In this document: positions 45,433 through 57,195 of the stretch, piece after piece
How the letters are laid out: every line of letters starts with the position of its first letter
Position numbering within the stretch: the stretch's first letter is position 1
Source: Isoetes taiwanensis
Taxonomy: Eukaryota > Streptophyta > Lycopodiopsida > Isoetales > Isoetaceae
DNA length: 64,000 bases
NCBI GenBank assembly: GCA_021234155.1
Contig: JAJEKV010000002.1
Location: 15,845,428 to 15,909,427 of the forward strand
Direction: 5' to 3'
The notes under the pieces: generated by a model
What the model saw: only the letters and a program-made list of their open reading frames with translations
Databases searched by the model: none
Told to the model about the DNA's origin: nothing
Made by a program: the position numbers and the translations under genes

Positions 45433-45526
45433 CGGTGGCGTTCATGCTTCTGACAGTAAGCATCCGGGGAGTGGTAGCTTTCATAGAAGAGAACGTGTCC
45501 GAACTTAACGGTGGCGTTCATGCTTC
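45409..45526. repeat. 76-bp-period intragenic tandem duplication
   Basis: The 42-bp block starting AGAAGAGAACGTGTCCGAAC occurs at 45409-45450 and 45485-45526. A 76-bp shift is not a multiple of three, so the duplication changes the reading frame of the cargo gene and accounts for the stop after RRERVRT. Confidence 0.9.
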
Positions 45527-46339
45527 CGGCGAAGCATCAGGGAGTGAAGTAGACTTCACGACCGCCGCGGATGATGGCGGCGACGATGAAAGGTAATTCA
45601 CGCCAGGCGCGATATGTGGCTTATTTATGAAGGATAAAACGCGCTTGGCGTGTATTGCAGACCACTTTTGCATGGCTAACTTTGTTTTCCATGGTTCAGG
45701 GCTCCACCTGCTTGTGACAAAATCATTGTCTTCGATCTGAATGGTGTCCTGTGTAAAACATTTCCTAAGAAGCTTATTAACAGGGATGACTTCGAGCAAG
45801 TCCCTCTAGAATCGAATACTAAGTGGATCTATCCTCGTCCACACTTAGAAGATATGATGAATGAGGCGCGTTGATTGTTTCGAGTTGCCATCTGGTCCTC
45901 AATGGAACGCAGAAATGTTGATGAAGTACTTAGGGTGTTACCAGACATGAATCGAGACTTTGTGACGATTTGGGACCAAAGTAAGTGTATAAAGTTTCCA
46001 CATCCAAGAGATCCGGATGGCAAACCGGTCTTCGTGAAACATCTTGGTACTATGATGGATCAGCTTGGCATTCAAAAGAAAGAGGACATCATAATAGTAG
46101 ATGATGATGCTCTTAAGTGCTTTTATAATCAAGGTCAGGCTCTAAATCCACCAACTTATACTCCACAAGATTACTCAACAGATGAGTTTCTAGTACTATT
46201 CATGTCCATCATGAGTGGCTTGGCTTCTGGTAAAACAGTATCAGATGTTGTCAAAACGCATCCAAAACTAGATCGGACTAAGGAGATGGATCCCTATCTT
46301 GAGAGTTATTTGACAAAGAAAGGACTAGTCCCTCCATGA
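45514..46339 (+). pseudogene. 3' part of cargo gene: FCP1-type HAD phosphatase domain
   Basis: An exon ending GATGAAAG|GTAATT at about 45592 (NGGVHASGEASGSEVDFTTA) joins in phase to one beginning at about 45701 after GGTTCAG. The second exon opens with APPACDKIIVFDLNGVLCKT, an intact HAD motif I (DLNGV) of the FCP1/SCP/Tim50 group. It then reads WIYPRPHLEDMMNEAR, a UGA stop at 45872-45874, FRVAIWSSMERRN (motif II), HLGTMMDQLGIQKKEDIIIV and DDDALKCF (motif IV), ending LTKKGLVPP at 46339. Apart from the UGA the domain is intact. The intron contains two copies of the palindromic GGCG(C/T)G motif (45602 and 45640). It is related at domain level to the gene at 13.4 kb, but that copy has Glu for the nucleophile. 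Confidence 0.75.
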
Positions 46340-46566
46340 TGTAATCTTCATATCAAGTGAATACAATGTAAAAAGTGTTCTCTGTATATTGATGTGTTGT
46401 TATCTACAAATGCTAATCAAACACCACATTCTTCTCACTAAAACAAGAAAATGTTAAACCACCCACTACTACAATGCAAAAATTTGCAACAATGCAAAAC
46501 AGCATGTCACACAACAAAACACTATATTGAGAAAAGGGTATGCAAAAGTGGCGTGCTTTTGGAACA

Positions 46567-46597
46567 GACATAAATCCAATTTAAATGAATGATGGTT
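46567..46597 (-). repeat. Terminal inverted repeat, right
   Basis: 31 bp, the exact reverse complement of 34558-34588, followed by TTTT (46598-46601). Confidence 0.95.
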
Positions 46598-46601
46598 TTT
46601 T

Positions 46602-49433
46602 GTGAATTTTATGACTATCAGTGGGGATGAATCGATCACACTGTGGCACACACGTGAACTTCCAATATTTATTGGACATGGCCTCTGATAGAATCGTGGA
46701 TGGTCTATCATTGAGTAGCACTGCATCAATGGGTGTATGTGAGGCATGTGTTGTTGGAAAGCAACATCGCCGTCCTTTCAATATGAAAGGCAAACGTGCA
46801 TCTTGTTTGTGGATGATTTTTACCATAGAGCTTTTGTGTATTTTATCTCTGCGAAGTTCCAAGTTTTCACCAAATTCCAAGTGTTTAAAAGTATGGTGGA
46901 GACTCAGACTGGCAAAGTGATCTAGAAATTACGTACTGACAACAGTAGAGAATTTACTTCTGCTCAATTCAAGTGTTTTTGTGAAGAGCATGGTATAACT
47001 CGTGAGCATACCATTCCTTATTCCCCTCGGCAAAATGGTGTTGCTGAGCACAAGAATCGTATGATAATCAATGATGTTCGATGTATGTTTATACATGCTG
47101 GTTTGTATAAGTCATTTTGGGCAGAAGCTGTGGCTACTGCTGTTTATGTACAAAATCTAATGGTAAACTCTTCTCTAAAAGGCGTAACTCCTTTGCAATT
47201 ATGGTCAGAAGTAAATGTTCAAAATTTGCAAGTTTTTGGTTGTTTAGCCTATGTTCATATTCCAAAGGAGAAGAGAAAGAAGCTTGATCCAGTCGGCATC
47301 AAAGCCATCTGTATAGGCTATGCTATCGAGGCACAGTGATATCGATTTTATGATATTGCTACGTGAAGAGTCATTACTAGTCATGATGCAGTTTTTGATG
47401 AGTCTACTATGGCTAACGTGGTTACTTCTTGTCATGATCCTAACGTTATTCTTCGTGATTTTCAGTTATTTGATAATGAATTAAATCCTAATGTGGATGA
47501 TATGCCTCCTCATCTTCAAGCTGTGAATCAAAATGTGGATAATGGGTCTTTACATCCTCATGTTGGGAATGAGCATATAAATCCTGAAGTGGAAGATGAT
47601 CTTGTATAGGAGTTTGATTTGTATGATGGTGCCGATGAGGATCATGATGGTCTACTTGATGTAGAAGTTGGGGCTCCTGATGATGAGACTCCGATACGAC
47701 GACAATGGAGGCCCACCAAACGGATCTTGGAATATCATGCTGCTTTAGCCACTAGTGCAAATCCATTTACAGTGAAAGAGGCTATGTCTTCGTCACAAGC
47801 TGAGAATTAGCACATGGCTGTGGAAGCGGAGTTTGAATCTCTTATCAACAAAGGTACTTGGGAGCTTGTTGAAATTCCTGAAGGATGAAAGCAGATCTTT
47901 CGCTCCAAGTACAAAGCAAATGGCTCGTTTGATAAGTTCAAAGCACGACTAGTTGCGAAAGGATACTCGCAAGTGGCCGGAATCGATTATGAGGAAACTT
48001 TCTCACCCATTGTTCGTCTCACTAGTTTGAGAGTATTGCTAGCATTTGCCACTCAGTATGGCTTGTTTGTACTTCAAATGGATGTGAAAACTGTGTTTCT
48101 CAGTGGAGATCTTAGTGAAAAAATCTACATGAGTCAATCAGAAGGTTTTGAAGTACGGGGTAATGAGAGATTGGTTTGCCGCTTGCGAAAGGCTTTATAT
48201 GGTCTACGACAAGCCTCTAGAGCCTGGTATGTGAAAATGAACTCTTATCTTATTTCTGATGGATTTCTACCAAGTTCTGCAGATTCCAATGTGTATCTTA
48301 AGAGACGTCAAGAACACTTTGTAGTGATTGCGCTTTATGTGGATGATATTGTCTTGCTATCTAATAACCTCGAACACACTTGCAAGCAGTCAAGAGGAGA
48401 CTATCTTCTGCATTTGAGATGGTTGACATGAGGGAAATACACTCGTGTTTAGATATTCAGGTCAAACGAGACAAAGACAAAGGTCTGCTTCAACTCTCAC
48501 AATCTAAGTACATTGAGACACTTCTTGAGAAATTTGAATTACTTTCTGCTAAAGAGCAACCTACTCCATTGTCGGTTGATTCCACAAAAACAAGAATGTG
48601 GAAGAGACAGTGTCCAGTAACTTATGAGGATCAGCGAGAAATGTAGAAGTGCCCTTATGCAAGTCGTGTAGGAGCTCTTATGTATCTTGCAAATGCAACT
48701 AGACCAGATATTAGTTACGCTGCCAATACTCTTGGTCAATTCATGACTAATCCTGGCAAAGAACATTGGCACAATGCTAAGTGTGTTTTGAGATATCTTA
48801 AGAGCACTATTCATTACGGCGTCACATATAGTAAGCAGACAGACTTGAATGATTTGCGGTTGCTTGGATACACAGATGCAGATTGGGGTGGTTGTCCGGA
48901 CACATATAGATCAACAAGTGGTTGCTGTTTCTTATTTGGAAAATCTCTGGTGTCTTGGATGAGTAAGAAGCAACGATGTGTTTCACTTTCTACTGCTGAA
49001 GCAGAATATGTTGTTGCATCTTTGGCGAGCTGCAAACTTGTTTGGTTGCGACGTTTATTAGAGTGCTTAAGACAAGTTACAAGATGGACCGAGTATACTT
49101 ATGTGTGATAATCAAAGTGCTATAGCTTTATCAAAAGATGAAGTTCTGCATTCCAAATCCAAGCACATCGAGTTACATTATCATTATGTTAAGCTTGAAG
49201 TTGCAAAGCGCGTACTTAAGTTGGAATATTGTCCAACTATAGCTATGGTTGCAGACATTTTCACTATAAGCCTCTAGGTGAAAAGGGACATCAAGACAAT
49301 GTTAAAGCTCTTGATGTCCTTGAGAATAAGCATAGATATTAGAAAATTGTAGCACTCGGGTTTTTTCCCTTGTGACCACCAAAGGGTTTTTTCATCCGAG
49401 TGCGAGACCAAATTTGCAGGTGGGGAGATTATC
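46602..49433 (+). pseudogene. Ty1/copia integrase, reverse transcriptase and RNase H (3' half of split element)
   Basis: Continues the copia frame after the insertion with VNFMTISGDESITLW, then GAG-pre-integrase/zinc sequence (NFQYLLDMASDR, CEACVVGKQHRRPF). The integrase core is at about 46920-47330 (HTIPYSPRQNGVAEHKNRMI, VFGCLAYVHIPKEKRKKLDP). Reverse transcriptase follows at about 47900-48420 ([47 protein letters not shown], and the YVDD motif in [13 protein letters not shown]). RNase H is at about 48660-49080 (LLGYTDADWGGCPD, SKKQRCVSLSTAEAEYVVAS). Multiple stops and shifts (for example after CIGYAIEAQ and at EIPEG) show it is inactive. Confidence 0.95.
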
Positions 49434-50186
49434 TGTGAGTTGCAATATTTGGTCTTCTTTCTTAGACACAATATTTTTCTATATCTTATTTGGTGAAAGA
49501 CTAATGTCGCAGTTGGGATGTTAGCAAGGCTGCCTATATTAAGAACATGGAATAATTTAAGGGCTAAACTTAGCTATTTGGCGATTTTTTAGCACATTTT
49601 CAAAAAAAAATTGGCTAAAGTAAATGGAAAAAATTGGGAAAAAAATTATAATTTTAGCTTAACTTTTTTTGGGACTGCGCCAACCCTGGAGCTCTTTAGC
49701 CAAACGCTAGAAAGTAAGAGAGTGAAATTTTGTATTGTTTAGCTAAACCATAGAAACTTTTGGAATGAATTTCGGGCTAGTTTAGCTAACATCATTCTAG
49801 TTTATATGAAATATATGATTAGTAATTTAGTTTCTAGCATTATGAATTAATTTGAGTTCTAGACTTTGTTAATTAGCATTGTTCACAAAAAAAAAGACTA
49901 AAATAAGTGGAATATATTGGAAAAAAAGTATAGTGATTTGGCTTTAAGAAGTCATTCTGGCTAATAAGAAATATGCGATTAGTAATTTATTCCCTGATTA
50001 AGAAGGTTGCGTGCCTTTATAAAAAAGCAACGTAGCTACAAATATCTTTCGCCTTTTTCCATAGGATGTACCTTTTATGGTACCTATATATTGTAACACA
50101 TATCATTCAATACATGTGTCTTCTTTTGTGGTCCATACCTCTCTCTCTCTCTCTCGTGCTTTCTTAGTAGACTAGCAAGTTCAACA
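49434..50186 (+). repeat. Candidate copia 3' LTR
   Basis: Preceded by a purine-rich tract (GGTGGGGAGAT near 49420), begins TGTGAGTTGC and ends GTTCAACA (TG...CA). It contains a TATATATTG box and a (CT)n tract near 50130-50155. No matching 5' LTR was seen, so the borders rest on signals only. Confidence 0.45.
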
Positions 50187-51100
50187 GCGTTGGACAAGAC
50201 GATGCATTTTTACGACAAAGTTAGACGGCAGAGTTAGGGGGCAGCACCGCCCCAAAATGCTGACACAGCTTCAACATAATTTTTCGCTGCTTCAAACCCT
50301 GCTGAAACCGTGCTCAAACCTGAAGATGTTTGCGAGCCTAGGGACTGCTAGTTAGAAATTTCATGCTTCTTAAAATTACCCTCTATGATTGAGCTATGTT
50401 GGGCAAATTCCGGGGAACATGATAAACCAACCGATTGGAATTAGAAATTTTCCGGTCAAGTTAGTGTATCACAGGAATTTTTCCGGCAAGTTTTCTTGTG
50501 GTTCTCTATTTATTAAGACAATAGAAAGTTCTGGCTCTAAATACAAGATTTCCGACTGGCCAAAGTAACGATCAGAAATTTTCGATAGGACCTAAAAACT
50601 TTGCCCAAGACGTGCCATCTAGGATAGGAATAATTGCATAAAGTATCCGGGTGCCATGCCATATGAAACAGGAGTATTCTCGTAACCGAGAAATGGCACC
50701 GTTCCCGGATTGGGGAGAGAGACAATTTTCCAGCCTGATTACCACTAACTTAGTCAAAGCTTGGCAACCAAGTTTCAATTTATATTACTAACAGTTTAGG
50801 CTTGCTTCCTGGATGCCCACAACCATCAATGTCATTCAACAAAATATGCCAGTCAAAACCATTTGTTTAATCCCCTTCTGCAGAATCATTAGCTTCCAAA
50901 AAATTAATGTCGGCTTCTAACCGAAGCTTTTAAGCTTAAGGTCTTAAATTTTGAATTTGATGTTAAGCCTCAGGGCCATATCCTCGCAGTCCAGAAGTAA
51001 GTATATATGTACAATCAATTGCACAAAAAAAGTGAGATGTATAATATGTACAATCAATTGTACAAAATTTGAGATGTTTATTCCTTGTATGGTCAGAAGC
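50187..51100. other. Intergenic sequence, no gene
   Basis: AT-rich. GTACAATCAATTG(T/C)ACAA is repeated at about 51009 and 51049. No gene is recognised. It lies between the retroelement and the 3' end of the kelch gene. Confidence 0.5.
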
Positions 51101-53150
51101 TTAGAATGGATATGTAGTTAGTGCTTGGTTGTCATTGTAAGCTTCATTGGCCAAAAATATGTATACGTGTGGATGATCCACATCCAAATAGACTTCTGTG
51201 TTGTTGAGGCCAGGGCATATTGTTTGGTCAAGGCAGAGGTCTGCCCCCCCAAATACATATGCCAGGCCACCAACTGCTGCTGCAGCTGTTCTAAATCTGG
51301 CTGTGGGAATCATGGCTTTCTCAACCCATGTTTGATCATCTCCAAAATAGATCTGTCAGAAAAAGGGAATATATATTCTCAAATGACGAAGATATAGAAA
51401 ACTTACACATTAATTTTCCTCATTTGATGTTCCTAAAGAATAAAAACCTAGACAAGGATAATGAAGTTACCTCATTCACATGTTTAGGATACTTGTAGTT
51501 TGCATTTTCACTGTAATGGCCTTCTCCACCAACCAACATAAGTTTGTTACCAGGAAGCACCACAACCGCCTATATCATGGAACCCATAAAATTCAAGAAA
51601 CTTAAATTGAGAACAATCTATAAACTTCACTACTGTAACATAGCACTAACCCCATCACCACGTGCTGTTAAGAGATCTGGTCTTGTAGTCCATTTAGTAG
51701 TGTTGGGATTATAAGACTCCATCTTCGTAGAGAAACGGTTGCCTGTAAATTCTCCAGAGGGATCCTATTTTGAAAAGCACCAAGTTGAGAACAGTAGACA
51801 ACAAAGCATTAAAGAACTATTGCATGTAAAAGACATGATTTATTGCTTGATGTACGTATTTATAGAAGGATTAGCTTACATGAAATCCTCCAAGCACATA
51901 GATTTCTCCAAGAAAGGATGCACACATGAGATCCCCGCGTCTTGTTGGCATGTCAATAATCTTGGACCATTTGTTAGATTTTGGGTCATAGACTTCTGCA
52001 CTGCTTAACTCACTGTAATCAGCACCATATCCTCCAACAAGGTAAATCTGGAGAGCAGCAATTTAGCTTAGTATCAACCTTCAGTTTAGCTTAAATTGGC
52101 CCTTGCAGATTATATCACAGTTTTTCAATACATGCTGTAGCACAAAAGATTACATGGAGATTTTGATGTTTCTGCCATTGACTTTAAGCATCATGCTTGC
52201 AGCTGAACGAAATGTCATACCAGTCCATTAAGGCTAGCTGCACATGAATCAGAATGAACTTCAAGCTGGTCTGCAGCGGCTGTCCAAGTATCAGCACTAA
52301 TATCATAGATATGTGTGGTTTGCGTTGGTTGACCATCAACACTAGTTGGATCCGTAGCATTAATGGTTCTGCCTCCAACAACATAGATCATATCTGCAAA
52401 TTATAAACTTTAAGTTTCTATTACCGGGCAGATAAAGTTTGATATACTTACTATTCAACAAAGTGGCACCAAACCGAAATCTAGGAGCTGGCATCGAAGC
52501 CTTCTGAGTATAGTTATGGTAAACAGGATCATACTTCCATACTGAATCAAGGATGGTGCCATTTACATTAAATCCACCAATGATGTATATCGCTTCCTCA
52601 CTTTCGACACCAATTGCAGCATGATCGGTCAGCTGCTTAACTGTCAAGCATTTTACCTAATGTTCTTAGAAATAATGCACAATCTTATTATGTCTTAAAT
52701 ATTTCTTAAGAACAGGGATGCAAACCGCACAATACTGAAAACATTTTGTGCACATTTTTTGATTATGCTTAATGAGATGATGGTTTAATCTAGGAATCTG
52801 ATTACCTAAGAAGCTAGTTTAGAAACAGGGGAAGAGCAGATCTTACAAGGTAGAGGCACTTTTGAGGCCCAAAAACCGCTTCCTCGGAATAGACTACCGC
52901 CATAAGTGTATCCATCCATGCTCTTATTTCCAGCATTTGAAACAAAAGATACATTGCTCTTTCCGTAATTCTTTTTCCAATTGTCAAGACTTCTTAAGTC
53001 TCGGCCGTGCACGCCAGCGACCACAATTAATGAGATTATAAAGATTGCAACTACAATTCCAAGCACGGCTATTATAAGCTTTAAGCGATTCGTGGCCCTC
53101 TTCAAACGGTCTATTTCATGAAGAACGCGAATAAGCTCATTCCGATCCAT
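51101..53150 (-). CDS. Membrane-anchored kelch-repeat (beta-propeller) protein
   Basis: Seven exons join without a frame break to 432 residues: 52847-53150, 52452-52640, 52221-52393, 51880-52047, 51651-51764, 51471-51569 and 51101-51352. All introns are GT-AG. Residues about 22-46 (LKLIIAVLGIVVAIFIISLI plus VVAGV) are one membrane helix after a short charged N-terminus, giving a type II signal anchor with the propeller on the lumenal or outer side. Kelch blades follow: AIYIIGGFNVNGTILDSVWK, MIYVVGGRTINATD, IYLVGGYGADYSELSSAEVY, IYVLGGF, LMLVGGEGHY and AYVFGGADL, with YDP and W spacing typical of the family. N-glycosylation sequons (NVS, NKS, NGT) fit a secretory location. The start at 53150 is the only ATG giving the anchor. 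No catalytic motif is seen; such propellers usually bind proteins or glycans. The gene appears intact. Confidence 0.9.
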
Positions 53151-54813
53151 ATCTTTTCAATGTTAAACAAGTACGGCGTATCTTGTTTTAAGTTCCAGAG
53201 CTTATTTATGCTTAAATCCTGGGCAAATTGCTAGTTAGATCCGACTGAGGACCCGTCACAGAGCGAAATGCTCTGTTATTTTTAAAAATTCATCGAGAAA
53301 GAAGGCTCGATTAAGCAAACCAAATTGTGATAAAGAAGAATCAAATACTTACTTGCGATCCGGCAAAGTGGGTCCTGCATCTGGATCGATCAGCAGAAAC
53401 TGCATGCACGTCTCCAAATAATAGATTCGAGGTAAGAATGTATGATCGTGAGAACTGGAGCTGGAATATGTTGACTATGGGCAGGAAATTAGGAGCACAA
53501 TGCGTTGGTTTTTGGGTGGAAGAACGTATCTTTTTAAACCATTTTTTCATTCTTAAACAAAAAAATGTCAATCCAGTATCTTTCTAGCCCACGCAACCAC
53601 ATGTATTTTGGTTTAATACAAGGGCCATTCTTTTTAGACATTTTAACTGATATCCCATATTATAAGCTTGTCTTATTCGAGAAATTGCATTGGAAGTTTG
53701 TGTTCAAGTCAACTTATTTGATTAGAGCAAAATGTCTACGCCTGTTACGACAAAACACTACAATTCGTGCTAAACCTCACAAATAGGTGAAATATACTGA
53801 TAGATTTTATCTATCTTATTCGAGAAATTGCATAGAAGTTTGTATTTAAGTCAACTTATGTGATTAAAGCAAAATGTCCGCGCGTGACAAAACACTGTGA
53901 TTCGTGCTAAACCTAATAAATAGGTGAAATTGACAAATGAACTTGATCAAGAATAGATCAATGACACAACATACTCTCATTACATTGGCATATGACAATA
54001 CTTGCATACAATTACATGCACCAGCGCGCACGGTTTTCTTTTGACGATACGATTCAATTCAATTCAATTTAATTATCCATAGTAATGATGTATTGGGGGC
54101 CCTAGAGTCCTAGACATAAAGTCAATTTTAAACTGTTATGCTAATGCTATAACCGATTCTAATACTCATAACACCATAATATTTTAAGAGTGTGCACATA
54201 TGAAAGGGTGCACCTACACATAATAAAATCTTTTGTACAACTTCTTGTATGTATGAAAGACCTGGAAGTAACTGGGCTCTTTTGAAGAATACAATGTAGC
54301 ATTTTCTTATATGCACAAAATGCAAGTGGGATTCGACATCTTCCCCCACAACAATGTTATTTGCATGCATGCTAGCATGATGGATGCCTATATGATGAAT
54401 GCTCTAATTTAGGCCATGCTGATCATTTTTGAAGAAATAGAAGCCCAATAAAGTAACCTTTGCATCTCTTCTCCACCATCTAGCAAAGATAGCTTAGTAG
54501 ATGCAGTGCATTACTTTGATTTTGTGTGTTCATAATATCTAGGGTTGAAAGGTTCTCTTCGTATAATATGCTTATATCTAGGATTAAAAGGTCTGTTGTG
54601 ATAGGCAAGACTAGTGATGCCGATAGTTATTTTTCAACGTGTTCTTCAGACAGATAAGGAGTGCATTTCTCACAAAAGCCCATTGCTATATTAAATGTTG
54701 TATCAACTTGCAACAGCTTTTTGAAAGCAGATGCTGATATAATGGGTTGTGGTTCTTACTCAGCTTATGGGGTAGATAACGTCTTGCCCGAGGGCATTAC
54801 CAAAAAATAATAA
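53151..54813. other. Intergenic sequence upstream of kelch gene
   Basis: Probable promoter of the kelch gene near 53151-53350. An approximate direct repeat (TTATTCGAGAAATTGCAT...) occurs at about 53675-53785 and 53816-53930. No further gene is seen. Confidence 0.45.
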
Positions 54814-55182
54814 TTGTGGGCCATGGGGGCATGGCCAAAATGGCTAGTGTGTATGGGGGGGACGCCGAGGGCTAAGACGTTATCTCTCTTAACGTCTCTG
54901 GTCTCTTATCTGAGGGTTTGCTCTGGTTTGAGAGTTTGGATTACGAAGGGAGATGGGAGAGGAAGTAGCCAGAATGGATATAGGTGTGGCTACAGCCAGA
55001 ATGGAGATAGAGAAGAAGATGGGAGAAGAAGCAGTCGGAATGGAGCCTCCATTTTCTTTAGGGAAGTTTGTTCTATTCCTCAAGATGCATCATTGCCTAA
55101 ACAATAGCAAAAGAGTGTTGAAAGGAAGAAGACACCTCCTAAGAATAATAGGAATTGCCAAAATCACCGTCAAAGTCACTAT
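54814..55182. other. Purine-rich low-complexity segment with short ORF
   Basis: Repeats of AGCCAGAATGGA(T/G)ATAG and GAAGATGGGAGAAGAAGCAG give a Gly/Arg/Ser-rich frame (54814-55107). No gene family is recognised; it may be retroelement-derived since a duplicated flank follows directly. Confidence 0.35.
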
Positions 55183-55313
55183 AATGTTCTAGGATTTTAT
55201 AGAGATTTTAGTTTAAAACCCTAGGATATTATAAGAAATAGTGTAAACTTTTAGCTAGTGAAGTGTTACTAGCTGGTAGCAACTTCCTAACTTCCTAATC
55301 AACAGCTTCCTAT
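55183..55313. repeat. Direct repeat, copy 1
   Basis: It starts AATGTTCTAGGATTTTATAG, contains AAAACCCTAGGAT and ends TCCTAATCAACAGCTTCCTA. A second, slightly diverged copy is at 57732-57842. The pair flanks 2.4 kb that contains the hAT element and the Helitron end. Confidence 0.8.
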
Positions 55314-56139
55314 TCTTCCTTCTATTATGAAACTAACAGATTATATGCCACATTGCCAAATGTTTTTCCTAATACAAATCAAGTATGAATACTTGGGTAT
55401 ACCTAGCCTATATCAATTTTATATCCATGACCATTACAAAACATGGGTAATTGTTGCAACTATTGGGATCAAGAACTATTGTAAATGAGGAACTTAATGG
55501 GATGTTTGTTAGTTTCATTGTGGGCCTTTGATGGGAGGAATATTCTTTGTTTTATCTTGAATTGAAGGTTTTTTGGCAAGCCACCGTCCCTCACAAGTTT
55601 CCTAAGGTGCACATTGGACCAAGAGGACCATTACCTTGACACATGCTCAAAATTTCTTACGTCTATATTCATGCAAGTCAAAGCATCCATATATTCAATA
55701 ATAAAGCAACAGCATATTGCATCCGATAGCCAACACAAGCAAGCCGGAATGTAAGAACCTTTTTGCTCTACTCTGCTTGGTTTGAATTGGACCTGCTCCA
55801 AGCATATGTATGACCTTCACCATCCCATGGCACCCTCCTGAAGTGCTCTAAAAACTTCTAGCAAGAAGCCTGCGCACAATCAAACAAATAAATCTGTCCA
55901 ACAGCCCAATTTCGACCTGGTTATAGCCATTTCCAGGCATCCTCTGTCATGCCTTATCCCCGCTCCACTGAATCATCGTTCCACTGCACCAGTCTACATT
56001 CGGAACCGCAAGCAACCAACTCGAAATACACCAGCAACAAATTCGAAGCTCCAGAGGATCGTCGCACCTATTCTACACCCGAACTGCTATTCTCCATACC
56101 CCAGGCTGTCGTCCTCTGCAACAGAGGATCCGCCCGACA
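55314..56139. other. Intergenic sequence
   Basis: No gene is recognised. The open frame at 55949-56257 crosses into the hAT terminus and is not coding. Confidence 0.45.
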
Positions 56140-56147
56140 CTCCCAGC

Positions 56148-57195
56148 CAGGGCTCGAATTTGACGGCTTTCACGCCTGTTTTTTGCCCGTCAAAACAGGT
56201 GGAAAAAATTTTTGTATGGCAAATGAAGGGCAGCACTTGGGCAATTGCCCGTCATAGGGAAGGACAACCACAAGACATACTCGTCATTTGAAAGGCTAGG
56301 AACAGAGAAATGCCCGTCATTTTTTCTTGCTATATATCTATATATAAATTCTATAATTTATATTGAAATAGATTATTATCCCATTTTCTAAACGAATTTA
56401 AAATATACATTCTAGAAACCAATGAACCATTGACCTAGAAATATCTTGCATGCTGTATTGGATGCACTTGCCAGGAGGTTTGAAGATGTGAGTGAGATAT
56501 TTTATGCCATGAAGTTCTTCAATCCATCTGCATATGCTGTGGATGATGTTGTAAGGGATGACAAGACTAAAGAATGGTTAGAAAAATTGCTTGCCAAGTT
56601 CACTTCAAAAGTAGACATGGCTAGATGTTTGAGTGAGAGGGAGTTCGTTGAGACACTTTTCAGGGCTGCCAAGAACAAAAGGATGGTGATGACTTGGACT
56701 ATTTGTAAAGATGAAAATTTATGGAACATGTGACAGTTGGTGGGAAAGTTTTCTAGCATTGATGAAATTATGGCAATATTGGTCATTCCTAGAAGCATGA
56801 CCTCTTGTGAGAGAGGTTTCTCCCGTCAAAATGCTATTAAGAGTGCTATAAGATCGAGCATGCACTTAGAAACACTTGATGCCACAATGTGTGTATCATT
56901 GTGGAATGAATCTTTTGAAAGCATAGATTGGCAAGCATATTACAAGAACTGTTATGAAGCGAAGCAAAGGAGAGAATGCCACTTGAGTAGCCTTCTTTCT
57001 CTCCATAATGCCACTTGAGTAGCCTTCTTTCTATCCATCTATGTTTTTTGAGGAAAAAAACTGGTTTCTGTCATCTTAAAATTTTTTATTGCATTTGAAA
57101 GGCTTGAATTTAGGAACTACTTGTCACGCGAAAGGGGAAAAATTATTTTGCCCGTCCCTAGAAAATTAAGGGCGGGCCACCAAATTCGAGCACTG
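56148..57195 (+). mobile_element. hAT DNA transposon derivative, 1048 bp
   Basis: The ends are CAGGGCTCGAATTTGACGG (left) and, read inward on the minus strand, CAGTGCTCGAATTTGGTGG (right), 16 of 19 identical. A perfect 8-bp target duplication CTCCCAGC lies at 56140-56147 and 57196-57203. CAGNGCTCGAATT-type termini with an 8-bp duplication are diagnostic of hAT. TGCCCGTC/GACGGGC boxes repeat in the subterminal regions. Only the transposase C-terminus remains inside. Confidence 0.95.
56446..57018 (+). pseudogene. hAT transposase C-terminal fragment
   Basis: One frame with a single in-frame UGA at 56731-56733. The first part holds FFNPSAYAVDDVVRDDKTKE; the second holds the hAT dimerisation signature (IPRSMTSCERGFSRQNAIKS, then ETLDATMCVSLWNESF). 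The RNase-H-like catalytic core and BED finger are missing, so the element depends on transposase from elsewhere. Confidence 0.9.

Larger units (their letters stand above)
34558..46597. mobile_element. 12,040-bp cargo-carrying DNA transposon nested in copia
   Basis: Terminal inverted repeats of 31 bp are perfect (34558-34588 and 46567-46597, both starting AACCATCATTCATTTAAATT when read inward) and flanked by a TTTT duplication. Removing the insert joins copia codons EDF to VNFMTISGDESITLW in frame. Contents from left to right: transposase relic (minus), 378-bp tandem promoter-like repeat, acidic protein gene (plus), fold-back, two-exon gene (minus), and the ParB/methyltransferase/HAD-like gene (plus). 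A T-rich GGCAC box follows both repeats inward. A 4-bp duplication does not fit hAT (8), CACTA (3) or Mutator (9). The superfamily is not assigned. Confidence 0.85.

Noticed and set aside
34558-46597. Assignment of the 12-kb element to CACTA, hAT or Mutator
   Set aside because: Ends do not start with CACTA, the duplication is 4 bp rather than 8 or 9, and the transposase motif differs.
54814-55107. Gly/Arg-rich protein gene
   Set aside because: The frame follows a purine-rich repeat and has no conserved feature; adjacent sequence is repetitive.
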